Below are positions 53,109 through 63,828 of a stretch of DNA of 64,000 bases, piece after piece. The notes under the pieces were generated by a model. The model ran no database searches. It had not been told where the DNA came from and saw only the letters and a list, made by a program, of their open reading frames with translations. How positions within the stretch are numbered: the stretch's first letter is position 1; each line of letters begins with the position of its first letter. The stretch is taken from assembly GCF_024637875.1 (NCBI RefSeq), contig NZ_CP102451.1, positions 186,001 to 250,000 of the forward strand. The letters are read 5' to 3'. The translations under genes were made by a program, and so were the position numbers. This DNA is from Vagococcus luciliae (GTDB lineage: Bacteria; Bacillota; Bacilli; Lactobacillales; Vagococcaceae).

Positions 53109-53402
53109 CATGATATAGCAAAGATTCTTATAACAAGTCGTTCGTTTTCAGTAAAGAAAATAACTCAACTTATTACATTCCATTACAAAGGATACCAAGA
53201 AGTAGTGCTAGATCGTTTTCCTCAAGCAGTGATCAAAAAAGTAGTTAAAAATCAATACACAATCTTTGAAATTAGAGCTTTTGATAATGGAATGATGCGC
53301 TGGGTTCTTAGTCAAGGCTCTCTGGTTGAAATTATCAGCCCCACTTCATTTAAAGAAAAGATAATAGCTGAACTTACGCAAATACAACAAAATTATTTAT
53401 AA
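53109..53402 (+). pseudogene. WYL-domain transcription regulator remnant
   Basis: The open frame from 53109 reads HDIAKILITSRSFSVKK and then VVKNQYTIFEIRAFDN, RWVLSQGSLVEIISPTSFKEK, the C-terminal half of a WYL-domain regulator (DeoR/YafY type). The N-terminal HTH is broken by stops upstream and no start codon with a ribosome site is present. Confidence 0.72.
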
Positions 53403-53411
53403 ACATAAATA

Positions 53412-53448
53412 CATAGGCTCCCTCCTCCTATAAGAGAGAGTCTATGTA
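53412..53448 (+). terminator. Terminator-like hairpin after the WYL remnant
   Basis: CATAG.CTC.CTC / GAG.GAG.CTATG imperfect stem. Confidence 0.5.
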
Positions 53449-53570
53449 TAATAATCTTCTTTGCTTAGTTTATAAATTTAAACTATTCGACATACGTACT
53501 GGTAATCCACTAATTTTAGTCAATCATATAAAATCATAGGAATCCCTTATTAATCACTCGAATCAATACT

Positions 53571-54627
53571 TCACCATTGTTTAGAAATATCTATATTTTC
53601 TTTTAATTCTTGATACGTTTGATAAGATGGATGCTTTTGTAATTCTTGATTATTAATATCTAACATTTGCTTCTCTTTTATTTCTTTAGTTAATTTATCT
53701 GCAAAATTAATAGAATCATTTTTTGTTGCTTTATTGTAATCGAAAGAATAATATTTGGATTGTCGTTAGTAAGGTTTTAAAACGTCTTCTGTCATTTTTT
53801 CCTGCTCATCTGCGAAATATTCATCATACTAAACTTCTGTGATTTTATCGTTTGTCGTCACCACTTGTAATCGCCCGATTAATCCATTCGGCATTTCCTT
53901 ATCATAGTCAAAATATTTATTTTCATATGGCTCTCGTATCCAATCTTTCATTTTTTCTGCCAATGGCATAAAACCTGAAGGGGCTGACGTTGAAGATCCT
54001 TTGACAGTTAAAAAGTCTCCTGTCACACGATTTTCATCTCGCATTTGTTGCTCTAAAAATGTGATACCATTCATCACAGTGACAAGTGTTTCATCTGTTC
54101 GTGTATTATCTGCTTGAAAAAAGGCATAGTCTGACAACCGTTTATTAGTCCCAGCATATTTAGGTTCATAATAACTATCACTAGCAAATTCAGTAAATTC
54201 AACATCTAAAATATCATGCGTTTTTGGTTCTGTCACTATTTCAACAATCCCATAGTTATTTCCTTGAAATAGACCCTCATTTTTATAATAATATCCCTCA
54301 AGTAACCCTAATGGCGGTTGATTTGACCAAAACATTTTCTTCATTTTTTCTTCTTTTGTATAAATGGCTAGGGGCGAGAACCAAAGGTTGTTTGCGTTAC
54401 TCCTGTCACGACATCATAAGTATATTCATTATTATCAAATAAAATAGTCTCTTCTTCCGTATTATCTTGTGTCTTAAGGGATCTATTTTTTACAATAACT
54501 TGTTAACTTGTTTGTCTTCTACTTTTTCACTCGTTGTGTGCGTCGTCTGACTAGCTTTATTTCCAGAGCAACCAACTAATACTAAACTACTTAATGCCAT
54601 CATCAAATATCTAAATGGTAATCTCAT
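53571..54627 (-). pseudogene. Broken lipoprotein gene
   Basis: The minus strand starts MRLPFRYLMMALSSLVLVGC (54627), a lipoprotein signal with lipobox LVGC, then hits a frameshift at an A6 run near 54493, another near 54340 and a stop (TAG) at 53829. The largest piece (53829-54344) encodes GLLEGYYYKNEGLFQGNNYG and MNGITFLEQQMRDENRVTGD; the tail (DEYFADEQEKMTEDVL) runs to 53571. The two GxxG.. repeats recall FMN-binding-type extracellular domains, but I cannot name the family. At least three lesions show it is dead. Confidence 0.75.
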
Positions 54628-55065
54628 AACTATCAACTCTTTTCTTTGATCTACTTTATAATACTTATAATACTAAATACTAATAAACTAGAGATGACAT
54701 TATCATTAATTATTCTAACATTTTATAAACAACTATGAACAAAATCCCCCCTATTTTCTGACCATTCCAATAAAATGTGTCATTCATTTATTCTTCTGTC
54801 AGATTAATCAATACTTTTTCTAATTTTTCAAATCCACTTTCATCTGCTAGGATTAAATCCTCTTTTGTTGTTGGTATACCATGTTTGTACTCCTTTGAAC
54901 TGTCATACTATATTTATTATAACCAACTATTAGGCCTCCAATAAATTTATTTAAATGTTTTTCTATTCATATAAACTTTATATTTTGAATAGTCAGTTAA
55001 ACACGTTATAATTTATATATCTAAAATATGTGATAAATTTATTTTAATAAAAAGGAGAGAATTTT
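54628..55065. other. Intergenic region with a decayed minus-strand frame and the cysK promoter
   Basis: Around 54797-54895 the minus strand reads KEYKHGIPTTKEDLILADESGFEKLEK without a start codon, a remnant I cannot place. The cysK promoter occupies the end. Confidence 0.45.
54985..55012 (+). promoter_or_regulatory. cysK-cysE promoter
   Basis: TTGAAT (54985-54990) and TATAAT (55007-55012) with a 16-bp spacer, 53 bp before cysK. No T-box or S-box seen. Confidence 0.7.
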
Positions 55066-55998
55066 ATGTCTAATATTTATACATCAGTTGATCAATTAAT
55101 TGGAAACACTCCCTTACTTGAATTAACATCTATTGAAAATACTCAAAATATTGAAGCAACTATCCTAGCTAAGGTAGAGTCATTCAATCCTGGTGGTTCT
55201 GTCAAAGATAGAATTGCAAAAGCCATGCTTGATGCAGCAGAAAAAGCGGGTAAACTAACAAAAGAAACTACCATCATCGAACCAACATCTGGAAATACTG
55301 GCATTGGCTTAGCCATGATGGCAGCGGCTCGTGGCTATAAGTTGATTATCGTCATGCCAGAAACAATGTCTGTTGAACGTCGTCAGTTAATGAAAGCTTA
55401 CGGAGCTGAATTGGTTCTAACTGAAGGAGCAAAAGGAATGAAAGGGGCTATTGCTAAAGCAGAAGAATTAGCTGAAAGCATTGATAACAGTTTCATCCCT
55501 TCACAATTTTCTAATCCTGCTAATCCTGAAATACATTATCAAACAACTGGACCTGAAATCTGGAACGCAACTGAAGGAAATGTTGATATTTTTGTTGCTG
55601 GAGTCGGAACTGGTGGGACTGTGACTGGTGTGGGAAAATTTCTTAAAGAAAAAAATCCTAATATACAAATTGTAGCAGTTGAACCAACCGATTCTGCCGT
55701 TTTATCTACCGGAGTGGCTGGAAGTCATAAAATCCAAGGAATTGGCGCTGGTTTTGTTCCCTCTATTTTAGATACGACAATTTATGATGAAATTATTACC
55801 ATATCTAACGAAGATGCTTTTGCAACAGGGCGACTATTAGCAGAACAAGAAGGTGTCCTTGCAGGTATTTCTTCAGGGGCTGCAGTATTTGCTGCAATGG
55901 AGCTAGCTAAACGAGATGAAAATAAAACTAAACGTATTGTAGTATTGTTACCAGATACTGGTGAACGCTATTTATCTACACCTATGTTTACAGAATAG
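55066..55998 (+). CDS. cysK: Cysteine synthase A (O-acetylserine sulfhydrylase)
   Basis: A 310-residue PLP enzyme. The PLP lysine lies in [11 protein letters not shown] (about 41-51), with [11 protein letters not shown] for the substrate loop, [14 protein letters not shown] for phosphate and [11 protein letters not shown] near the end. It makes cysteine from O-acetylserine and sulfide. It lies 8 bp before the serine acetyltransferase, together a complete cysteine pathway from serine. Confidence 0.96.
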   Translation: MSNIYTSVDQLIGNTPLLELTSIENTQNIEATILAKVESFNPGGSVKDRIAKAMLDAAEKAGKLTKETTIIEPTSGNTGIGLAMMAAARGYKLIIVMPETMSVERRQLMKAYGAELVLTEGAKGMKGAIAKAEELAESIDNSFIPSQFSNPANPEIHYQTTGPEIWNATEGNVDIFVAGVGTGGTVTGVGKFLKEKNPNIQIVAVEPTDSAVLSTGVAGSHKIQGIGAGFVPSILDTTIYDEIITISNEDAFATGRLLAEQEGVLAGISSGAAVFAAMELAKRDENKTKRIVVLLPDTGERYLSTPMFTE

Positions 55999-56006
55999 GA
56001 AAAATT

Positions 56007-56753
56007 ATGAATAAGAATTACATTGGGATGGATCAAGCGGTCGAACAGGTTATTTCTGACTTTTTCGCATTGCTATTTCCAGCATTTTTTGGTTCACTCG
56101 ATCAAAAAATGACAACGTCAACCTTCAAACATTCTCTTAAATATTTATTATCTTTTACTGTCAAATCAAAAGATAAATGCGAGATTGTCGCAACTACATT
56201 ATCACAAAATATCACACATATTAAACAGTTAATCGATACAGACATTCAAGCTGCCTATCAAGGAGACCCTGCGGCAAAAAGCACAGAAGAAATCATTTTA
56301 ACATATCCCGGTTTCAAAGCTATCAGTATTCATCGACTGGCACATGAACTCTATCTGTTAGATATTCCGATTGTTCCACGTATGTTATCTGAAAAAATGC
56401 ATAGTTTAACAGGGATAGATATTCATCCGGGGGCACAAATTGGCGCGTATTTTTTCATTGATCATGGAACTGGCATCGTCATTGGAGAAACAACTGTGAT
56501 AGGAGAGCATGTCAGAATTTATCAAAATGTCACCTTAGGCGTGCGTAACTTTAACATAACGGAAGATGGCTCTCTAGCAAAATATGGAAAACGCCATCCA
56601 AATATTGGTGACGGTGTGGTTATTTATGCTGGGGCAACAATTCTTGGAGGAGATACGTTTATTGGTAACAATACGACTATCGGAAGTGGCACATGGATTA
56701 CGCGATCCGTACCAGAAAATACAGTAATAGTAAATAAAAATTCAACTTATTAA
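56007..56753 (+). CDS. cysE: Serine O-acetyltransferase (EpsC/SatA type)
   Basis: A 248-residue acetyltransferase. The helical N-terminal half (about 1-130) includes DPAAKSTEEIILTYPGF; the left-handed beta-helix follows with GIDIHPGAQIG, FIDHGTGIVIGET, and GDGVVIYAGATILGG. The catalytic histidine pair lies in IHPG and IDHG. It supplies O-acetylserine to CysK. The N-terminus (MGMDQAVE, DFFALLFP) resembles the longer EpsC branch. Confidence 0.93.
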   Translation: MNKNYIGMDQAVEQVISDFFALLFPAFFGSLDQKMTTSTFKHSLKYLLSFTVKSKDKCEIVATTLSQNITHIKQLIDTDIQAAYQGDPAAKSTEEIILTYPGFKAISIHRLAHELYLLDIPIVPRMLSEKMHSLTGIDIHPGAQIGAYFFIDHGTGIVIGETTVIGEHVRIYQNVTLGVRNFNITEDGSLAKYGKRHPNIGDGVVIYAGATILGGDTFIGNNTTIGSGTWITRSVPENTVIVNKNSTY

Positions 56754-56800
56754 AAAAGAACTATGAGGAAGAGACAAGCTCTCCTTCATAGTTCTTTTTT
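56753..56800. terminator. Bidirectional terminator
   Basis: AAAAAAGAACTATGA / TCATAGTTCTTTTTT between convergent cysE and the GtrA-family gene. Confidence 0.92.
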
Positions 56801-57282
56801 GCATTAAATACGATTCGTTTAGAAACGACATAATTAATAATCGTTGCCAATATCTGTGATAATACTGTAAAAATAAATTCATTCAATAAATAAGCATTTC
56901 CCATGTACGGACCAATTAGTGGGTGACGAAATATTAACTGTTGATAGTTAATTCGTTGTAAATGAAATACAGAAATCATTAATCTACTATACTTTTCAGC
57001 AAAAAAATATGCTATGCCAAGATCAAGCATAATCACGAAAAGTCGTCCAGCAATAAACTCAATAAATTGTTTTAATGAACGAGCCAATCCTAGTCCAGTA
57101 TTTTTAAACACAAAAAATTTGTTAGCAAAGAATGAGAAAACAATCGCAACACTTTGAGCTAAAATAACACTTACTAACACATTATCTGTCCAATTTTTAG
57201 ACATAAAACGGATAAAAAAATAGATAAATGTAGCAGTCGTTCCAAAGATACTATACCATAGTAGTTCACGTCGTTTAATCAC
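56761..57282 (-). CDS. GtrA-family membrane protein
   Basis: A 173-residue protein with four hydrophobic helices and the GtrA marks SFFANKFFVFKN (about 51-62) and YVVSKRIVF near the end. GtrA proteins are thought to flip undecaprenyl-phosphate-linked sugars. The GT2-GtrA fusion at 22.9 kb is the other copy in this window. It is the second gene after mecA but separated from it by a terminator. Confidence 0.88.
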   Translation of the reverse strand: MIKRRELLWYSIFGTTATFIYFFIRFMSKNWTDNVLVSVILAQSVAIVFSFFANKFFVFKNTGLGLARSLKQFIEFIAGRLFVIMLDLGIAYFFAEKYSRLMISVFHLQRINYQQLIFRHPLIGPYMGNAYLLNEFIFTVLSQILATIINYVVSKRIVFNAKKNYEGELVSSS

Positions 57283-57313
57283 CCTATCACCTCCAAATTT
57301 GGCTTGATTTCAT

Positions 57314-57341
57314 AAAAAAAGAATGTCCGAAAACATTCTTT
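57314..57341 (-). terminator. Terminator after mecA
   Basis: AAAGAATGT / ACATTCTTT with a T7 run on the minus strand. Confidence 0.88.
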
Positions 57342-58029
57342 ACTTAAAATAGTGCTTCAAAATACTTAATGCATTACGGTCAATAATTAATTCACCATAC
57401 TCATCCAGTACGTCTTTTGTAATGTTAGTTAACTGCATAAATTCATATATTTTTGAGACATCATTTTTTGCTTGATTCTCAGAAGTATCTTCAAGTAAGA
57501 AAGTTAACTGTAAATAATAAGTGTTATTATAAAAATAAAGCGATGATAACACATTTAACAACTGAATATTTTTAGCTAGCTCCACAATGTCCTCAAAGTC
57601 GTTTGCTTTAAAAACTGTTTCGTAAGTTGCACCTAACATACTATCCTCTAAATAATTCAAGTCTTCACTATCTGTTGGTTCTTCAACAGAACTTTTAGCT
57701 TCAGGAGAATTCATTTGATTTTTGAGGTAATCAACAAAACCATCTGCTTGTCCATTATCTAATCCACTAAAATCAGTCGTTTCATCTATTGACGCATTTT
57801 TACTGATAAACAATTCAAGTCCATCATGATTGGGTAGCACTTGGAACGTTACAGCGTCGGTCCCTTGGAACTGTTCATCCACATCCACTTCTTCTAAAAT
57901 GCTATAGAAGAAAGTCTCAATTTGTTTTTGGTTACCTAACAAATCTAAAAAAGTAATTCCACGTTCTGCAAGATCATCATTTCCAATTGATACTCGAATT
58001 GTGTTCTCATTAATTCGTTCCATTTCCAT
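57340..58029 (-). CDS. mecA: ClpC adaptor protein MecA
   Basis: A 229-residue MecA. The N-terminal target-binding domain begins MEMERINENTIRVSI and has DLAERGITFLDLLGNQ (about 19-34). An acidic linker (about 95-125, SSVEEPTDSEDLN) precedes the C-terminal ClpC-binding domain. MecA delivers substrates such as competence regulators and Spx-type proteins to ClpCP. spx lies 204 bp upstream on the same strand, a common Firmicutes neighbourhood. Confidence 0.94.
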   Translation of the reverse strand: MEMERINENTIRVSIGNDDLAERGITFLDLLGNQKQIETFFYSILEEVDVDEQFQGTDAVTFQVLPNHDGLELFISKNASIDETTDFSGLDNGQADGFVDYLKNQMNSPEAKSSVEEPTDSEDLNYLEDSMLGATYETVFKANDFEDIVELAKNIQLLNVLSSLYFYNNTYYLQLTFLLEDTSENQAKNDVSKIYEFMQLTNITKDVLDEYGELIIDRNALSILKHYFK

Positions 58030-58233
58030 ACGGCTACACCCCTTTTCAAAATTATTTATATAGTTACATTGTATAGTATATTAGCAAAAAGTAAAGAAAA
58101 TCACCTTTATTTCGTCCGTTTTCCCTACGAAAATTAAGAATTTTTAAGAAAAAAAAGATACATTTGAACATAAGTCAAATCCATCTTCTTATAACCAGTT
58201 TCGCTATTTAATTATATTGTACAAAATGATCTG

Positions 58234-58632
58234 TTAAATACCTGCCATCAATTGTGCTTGTTTTAATTCAATCGCTCGAACATCCCTTGGTAAGAAACGA
58301 CGAATCTCGTCTTCATTAAAGCCTACTTGAAGTCGTTTTTCATCAATCATAATTGGGCGACGTAACAATCCAGGATTTTGTTGAACTAATTCTAATAACT
58401 CTGGAAGTGATAACTCGTCTAAATCAACATCTAACTTTTGAAATACTTTCGAACGCGTTGATATAATTTCTTCGGTTCCATCTTCTGTCATTCGTAATAT
58501 TTCCTTTAGTTCATCTTGTGTCAATGGCTCAGAAAAAATGTTGCGTTCAACAAAGTCTATTTGATTTTCTTGTAGCCAAGCACGCGCTTTTCGACAAGAT
58601 GTACAGCTGGGTGAAGTGTATAATTTTAACAT
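58234..58632 (-). CDS. spx: Transcriptional regulator Spx
   Basis: The start is ATG at 58632; an upstream in-frame GTG lies inside the AAGGAAGTG ribosome site. The 132-residue product has the redox switch C10-T-S-C13 in [16 protein letters not shown] and the family blocks [30 protein letters not shown] and IRRFLPR. Spx binds the RNA polymerase alpha subunit and drives the disulfide-stress response. It is degraded by ClpXP. Confidence 0.96.
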   Translation of the reverse strand: MLKLYTSPSCTSCRKARAWLQENQIDFVERNIFSEPLTQDELKEILRMTEDGTEEIISTRSKVFQKLDVDLDELSLPELLELVQQNPGLLRRPIMIDEKRLQVGFNEDEIRRFLPRDVRAIELKQAQLMAGI

Positions 58633-58641
58633 ATCTGTCAC

Positions 58642-59996
<1,355 letters not shown>

Positions 59997-60065
59997 TAAC
60001 GCGTATATTTTAAGTATTTATGCTAAACTATTACTAGATAACGACTTGAAAGGGGATTTTATTTT

Positions 60066-60638
60066 ATGTCAGATAAAACACAGATGGACACAAATACCAT
60101 GTTAACTCAAAAAATGATTGAAACACGAACTATTTTAATTTATGGAGGAATCGATCAAGATTTAGCAAAAGAAGTTAGCAGTCAATTACTATTACTTTCA
60201 TCACTAAATGATGAACCAATCACTATTTATATCAACAGTCAAGGTGGCCACGTTGAAGCTGGCGATACCATTCATGATATGATTAAATTTGTTAAACCGG
60301 AAGTAAAAATTGTAGGAACTGGTTGGGTAGCTAGTGCTGGGATTACAATTTTCTTAGCAGCAAAAAAAGAAAATCGCTACTCTCTTCCAAATACTCGATT
60401 TATGATTCATCAACCAGCTGGTGGTGTTCAAGGACAAAGTACTGAAATTCAAATCGAAGCACGTGAAATTGTAAAAATGCGTGAAAGAATTAATCGTTTA
60501 ATTGCAGATGCAACTGGTCAAACCTATGAAAAAGTTGCAGAAGATACTGACCGAAACTTTTGGATGTCAGTTAATGAAGCGAAAGATTATGGTATTGTGA
60601 CAAATATTATTTCTTCTGCTAGTGAGTTAGAAAAGTAA
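60066..60638 (+). CDS. clpP: ClpP-family serine protease (second-type paralogue)
   Basis: A 190-residue ClpP-fold protease. The catalytic serine is S90 in GWVASAG, histidine H115 in RFMIHQPAGG, and the acid lies in EDTDRNFWMS (about 159-168). The usual GMAAS box is changed to GWVAS, and RNFW replaces the usual RDxF. These suggest a ClpP paralogue (like Listeria ClpP1) rather than the housekeeping form. No Clp ATPase is adjacent. Confidence 0.88.
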   Translation: MSDKTQMDTNTMLTQKMIETRTILIYGGIDQDLAKEVSSQLLLLSSLNDEPITIYINSQGGHVEAGDTIHDMIKFVKPEVKIVGTGWVASAGITIFLAAKKENRYSLPNTRFMIHQPAGGVQGQSTEIQIEAREIVKMRERINRLIADATGQTYEKVAEDTDRNFWMSVNEAKDYGIVTNIISSASELEK

Positions 60639-60655
60639 CAACTTAAAGCAAATAA

Positions 60656-60688
60656 AAACTACTCATTATGATAATGAGTAGTTTTTTT
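60656..60688. terminator. Bidirectional terminator
   Basis: AAAACTACTCATTAT / ATAATGAGTAGTTTT perfect stem with T run. Confidence 0.9.
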
Positions 60689-60699
60689 ATTGCCATTTA

Positions 60700-62436
60700 T
60701 TAAAAAAATTGACGTATAATCTCTTTTAATGGCGGTAATGTTGGCATTTTATGCTCTTGAACAATCGATTCAACAGAAAATTTTCCATACCCTTTTGCTT
60801 CATCCCAAACAATTTTTCCTGGTAATGGTGCATCATCTGCTACATAAACATTGACTAAAGTTGGAATAGTCACTTCTTTTAAAGTAGGTAGTAACTTTTC
60901 TAATTCTTCAGGCGTACGAACAGTATACCCTACCCCTCCACATGCTTCAGCTACCTTGGCATAGTCTATATCATGTAAATCAATCTCATAATTAAGTTGA
61001 CCAGCTGATTGTTGCTCATATTCAATAAAAGCAAGTTTTTGATTATTTAAGACAAATTGAACAAAGGGCAACTTATATTTTACTGCTGTTACAAAATCTT
61101 GCATCACCATAGAAAATGCCCCATCTCCTGCGATTGAAATAGTTTGTCTCTCTGGATAATTTAATTTAGCAGCCAATGCCCCTGGTAAAGCACACCCCAT
61201 CGTTCCTAACCAAGCTGAAATAAGGTAAGATTGAGTTGGTTGTACCCTTAGGAATCTTGCTCCCCATGAGGTAGATGTCCCAACATCAATTGAGAAAATG
61301 GTATCTTTTTTGGCTATTTTTTCAATTGAATCCATAAGAAACGCAGGATGAATAAATTCTCCTTTTCTACTTCTTTCTTCTTCCATCCAATTATTCCAAT
61401 GACTCATAGTTTGTTGACAAGCTAATAAAAAGCGATCATTTTTGTATACCTCACCATATGACAAGATAGCCTCTAAAAAATCTTTCACGTCAGCTTCTAT
61501 TGCTATATCTAATGGGAATCTAGTACCCATCACATCTGGATTAATATCTACCTGAATACCACGACACCCTTTGTTAGGTAAATAATCCACGTAAGGATAG
61601 TTCGTTCCAAGTAATAAGATTAAATCTGCCTCTTTCATCGCTTCATACGCTGGTTTTGTTCCTAATTTACCAACATTTCCTAAAGAATTTGGATGATTAT
61701 CAGCTATAGTACCTTTACTTGGCATTGTTTGAATAATTGGTAAATGATTTTTTTCAATAAAAGCCTTTAATTCTTTACCACTATTTTTTGCACCAACTCC
61801 GGATAGGACGATTGGATGCTTAGCTTCTTGAAGTAATTGAATAACTTTTTCAATGTCTTGCTTTTCAATGGCTGGTGTTCTAAAAATATTTTCTTTCCCA
61901 GTAACATTTTTATATGTATTTGGAATCATTTTAGCTGGTAAATCATCTGGTATTGTTAACACTGCAACACCACGTTGATTAATAGCTGTACGAATTCCTT
62001 CATCTAATAGGCGAGGTAGAGAATCTGCTGATTGTACCATCTTATTAAAAACAGCAACATCTTGGAACATCTCTGTTGTATCTACTTCTTGAAAGAAATT
62101 TGAATTAACTAAAGAGGAACTTACTTGTCCTACAATAGCTAATACTGGGACATGATCCATTTTAGCGTCATATAAACCATTTAAAAGATGAATAGCACCA
62201 GGTCCACCAATTGATAGACAAACGCCAATATTACCTGTCAACTTTGCTTCACTGGCCGCCGCTAAAGAAGCTACTTCCTCATGTCTAACTTGAATAAATT
62301 CTATTTCATCCTTCTTTTTTCGAAGGGCATCAACTGTTGTATCCACCGAATCGCCTGGTAAACCATATACACGCTCTATATTCCAAGATTCCATAACTTC
62401 CATCATGATATCAGATGCTTTTACTTTTCCCATCAT
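60700..62436 (-). CDS. spxB: Pyruvate oxidase
   Basis: A 578-residue thiamine-diphosphate/FAD enzyme. The N-terminal Pyr domain has YGLPGDSVD and the catalytic-glutamate loop VRHEEVASLAA. The middle FAD domain contains LGNVGKLGTKPAYEA. The C-terminal PP domain has GDGAFSMVMQDFVTAVKY and the diphosphate Asn in LNNQK. It turns pyruvate, phosphate and oxygen into acetyl phosphate, CO2 and hydrogen peroxide. Acetolactate synthase relatives share the fold, but the FAD-domain pattern favours pyruvate oxidase. Confidence 0.9.
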   Translation of the reverse strand: MMGKVKASDIMMEVMESWNIERVYGLPGDSVDTTVDALRKKKDEIEFIQVRHEEVASLAAASEAKLTGNIGVCLSIGGPGAIHLLNGLYDAKMDHVPVLAIVGQVSSSLVNSNFFQEVDTTEMFQDVAVFNKMVQSADSLPRLLDEGIRTAINQRGVAVLTIPDDLPAKMIPNTYKNVTGKENIFRTPAIEKQDIEKVIQLLQEAKHPIVLSGVGAKNSGKELKAFIEKNHLPIIQTMPSKGTIADNHPNSLGNVGKLGTKPAYEAMKEADLILLLGTNYPYVDYLPNKGCRGIQVDINPDVMGTRFPLDIAIEADVKDFLEAILSYGEVYKNDRFLLACQQTMSHWNNWMEEERSRKGEFIHPAFLMDSIEKIAKKDTIFSIDVGTSTSWGARFLRVQPTQSYLISAWLGTMGCALPGALAAKLNYPERQTISIAGDGAFSMVMQDFVTAVKYKLPFVQFVLNNQKLAFIEYEQQSAGQLNYEIDLHDIDYAKVAEACGGVGYTVRTPEELEKLLPTLKEVTIPTLVNVYVADDAPLPGKIVWDEAKGYGKFSVESIVQEHKMPTLPPLKEIIRQFF

Positions 62437-62565
62437 TCATTCCACCTCTCCTAATTATAAGACTTATTTTACATCTTAATTCAAAAACAAACAAAAATTT
62501 AAATCTAAAAGAGATTATTTTTTTTAATATATTTTTTATGTTTCAAAACAAACATAAAAGAAATA

Positions 62566-62601
62566 AAAAATCGATTATCGTATTGGATAATCGATTTTTT
62601 C
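62566..62601 (-). terminator. Terminator after the beta-helix protein gene
   Basis: AAAAAATCGATTATC / GATAATCGATTTTTT, perfect stem ~40 bp past the stop codon. Confidence 0.88.
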
Positions 62602-62640
62602 ATTACTTTTATTTTATTATTCGGCTAATGGTTAAAATAA

Positions 62641-63828
62641 TTAGTGTCTGCTACCTCCCATTCTTGCACCTCCTCCCATCATATTCTCAGGAATCTTATT
62701 AACTTCTTCACCATTTATAATAATTGTCCCACCATTATAAGTAGCATTTCCATCATAATCAAAGGAAGAATTTCCAGAAATTGTTATGTTACCACCATTT
62801 ACAATTATGTCTCCATTTGAATCAATCGCGTCCGTATCGCCTTCTTCCATCGTGATATCAATTGTTCCATCATTGATGGCTATGATAGGATCTGAAAAAT
62901 TAGAAGCTACAGCGTTAATACCGTCGTCAGACGCTTTTATTGTGATATTACCACCATTAATTGACATCAAGGTTGCCTCTAATCCTTCTACACCACTTTG
63001 AATGTCAATAGTACCATCATCTATCACCATTTTTTCCTCTGCATGTATAGCATCATCTCCGCTATTGACTGTGATACTACCACCTGCAATATAAACAAAT
63101 CCTTTTGTTTCATCAGTATCATTAGTTGATTTAATACCATCTGCAGCAGCATCAATAGTAAAGGTGCCATCAACAATATAAACTGAGTCTTTTCCTCTGA
63201 TACCATCATCTTCGCTTTTCACAATGTAGTTACCAGAAATAAATTTCAAGTCATCTTTCGATACAATACCGTCAGCAAAATTTGACACAACATTTAGGGT
63301 TCCAGTTCCAGTAAAAATTAAGTCATCTTTTGAATAAATTGTACCATCAATACTCTCATCACTTCGTGTTGCCGAATCTTCTAATGTGTTATTACTACCC
63401 TCAGATAATTCAATAACTGTATTTTTAGCTTGCTCTACGTAAATAGCTTCTCCGTCATTACTTTTAATTGTAACACCGTTTAAAATAAGGCGAACATTTT
63501 CCTCTGTATTAATATGAACTCCGGCTGTTGATGAACCTGTTAACTCATATGTACCAGCTTCAGTTATATTAAGAGTTTCATTATTTAAGGTTATTTTTTT
63601 AGTTGGTAGACTATCCCAATCAATGTCTTCGTCTCCATTATCTAAATCAACCTCATTTGTTTCAGTTTGACTGTCTTTAGTAGAAGTTGATATAGCACTT
63701 GTGACAATACTTTTAATTGATTCAGACGAATCATCCTTAGCAGTTAAATTGATTTGGGTAAAGAAAATTGTCCCAATAATAATGAAACATGATAATCCAA
63801 TATACAACCATTTTTTTATAGATTTCAT
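62641..63828 (-). CDS. Beta-helix carbohydrate-binding-domain surface protein (Cthe_2159-like)
   Basis: A 395-residue secreted protein: an N-terminal membrane anchor or signal (about 6-25), an Asp/Ser/Thr-rich region, and then a right-handed beta-helix of repeats each with an NGGxIxI or DDGI step (DGIVSKDDLKF, EDDGIRGKDS, DDAIHAEEKMV, SDDGINAVAS). This is the PF14262 family related to pectate-binding Cthe_2159. The tail ends in a glycine/arginine-rich MMGGGARMGGSRH, common in this family. Substrate unknown. It lies at the window edge; no partner is visible. Confidence 0.85.
   Translation of the reverse strand: MKSIKKWLYIGLSCFIIIGTIFFTQINLTAKDDSSESIKSIVTSAISTSTKDSQTETNEVDLDNGDEDIDWDSLPTKKITLNNETLNITEAGTYELTGSSTAGVHINTEENVRLILNGVTIKSNDGEAIYVEQAKNTVIELSEGSNNTLEDSATRSDESIDGTIYSKDDLIFTGTGTLNVVSNFADGIVSKDDLKFISGNYIVKSEDDGIRGKDSVYIVDGTFTIDAAADGIKSTNDTDETKGFVYIAGGSITVNSGDDAIHAEEKMVIDDGTIDIQSGVEGLEATLMSINGGNITIKASDDGINAVASNFSDPIIAINDGTIDITMEEGDTDAIDSNGDIIVNGGNITISGNSSFDYDGNATYNGGTIIINGEEVNKIPENMMGGGARMGGSRH

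Noticed and set aside
54900-55065. S-box or T-box upstream of cysK
   Set aside because: Only a plain sigma-A-type promoter is visible; conserved riboswitch motifs are absent.
62415-62702. 95-codon plus-strand frame overlapping the pyruvate oxidase start
   Set aside because: Covers the promoter region and a terminator, very low-complexity product, no ribosome site.
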